From contig DFHL01000033.1 of the NCBI GenBank assembly GCA_002371315.1, positions 1-14,455 of the forward strand: a DNA stretch of 14,455 nucleotides. The letters are read 5' to 3'. Source of the stretch: Bacteroidales bacterium UBA3724 (GTDB taxonomy: Bacteria; Bacteroidota; Bacteroidia; Bacteroidales; P3). Shown here piece after piece: positions 14,433-14,455 of this stretch (the first letter of the stretch is position 1; every line of letters starts with the position of its first letter). The notes beneath the pieces were generated by a model, which was not told where the DNA came from, did no database searches, and was given only the letters and a program-made list of their open reading frames with translations. A program made the position numbers and the translations under genes.

Positions 14433-14455
14433 GTTTGAGGGTTTAAGGGTTTAAG
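14433..14455. repeat. 8-base tandem repeat upstream of the lipoprotein gene
   Basis: Three consecutive units read GTTTGAGG (14433-14440), GTTTAAGG (14441-14448) and GTTTAAG (14449-14455). The last is cut by the window edge, so the array may continue. It begins 3 bases upstream of the lipoprotein start codon (minus strand), within its leader or promoter region. Confidence 0.6.

Overview
The window looks like a chromosomal segment of a Bacteroidota member, most likely order Bacteroidales. Three things point there. Two promoters match the Bacteroidota form exactly (TTTG, 19 bases, TAnnTTTG). The exported proteins have Bacteroidales-type signal peptides ending in LKAQ or a lipobox LASC. The proteins themselves belong to families I associate with that order. 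No RNA gene, insertion sequence, integrase or CRISPR array was seen. GC is moderate, and the large genes prefer codons ending in C.

Layout. Positions 1-204 hold the C-terminal end of a Sel1-repeat protein (+ strand). Positions 336-846 hold a minus-strand toxin-antitoxin module with its own good promoter. The 68-residue antitoxin is intact, but the ParE-like toxin that overlaps its 3' end is interrupted by two stop codons. Positions 899-1260 have no credible gene but contain several short inverted and direct repeats. A second good promoter (1261-1291) and a 5' leader with a TGTGA-N4-TCACA dyad lead into the dominant feature, a 2,965-residue exported protein (1352-10249). After 28 bases comes a 745-residue exported protein built mostly of fibronectin type III-like domains (10278-12515). 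These two almost certainly form one transcription unit and probably one extracytoplasmic machine or surface structure whose function I cannot name. Positions 12576-13547 encode an acidic exported protein of unknown function. Positions 13644-14429 (minus strand) encode a Bacteroidales lipoprotein, with an 8-base tandem repeat just upstream of its start at the window edge.

The best candidate for an under-described system is the giant-protein and FN3-protein pair. Both have near-identical signal-peptide ends. The giant carries several motif blocks that I recall from long uncharacterised Bacteroidota proteins next to an FN3 partner. That recollection is from memory and was not verified by a search. 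The toxin-dead, antitoxin-intact module beside it is a second point of interest.
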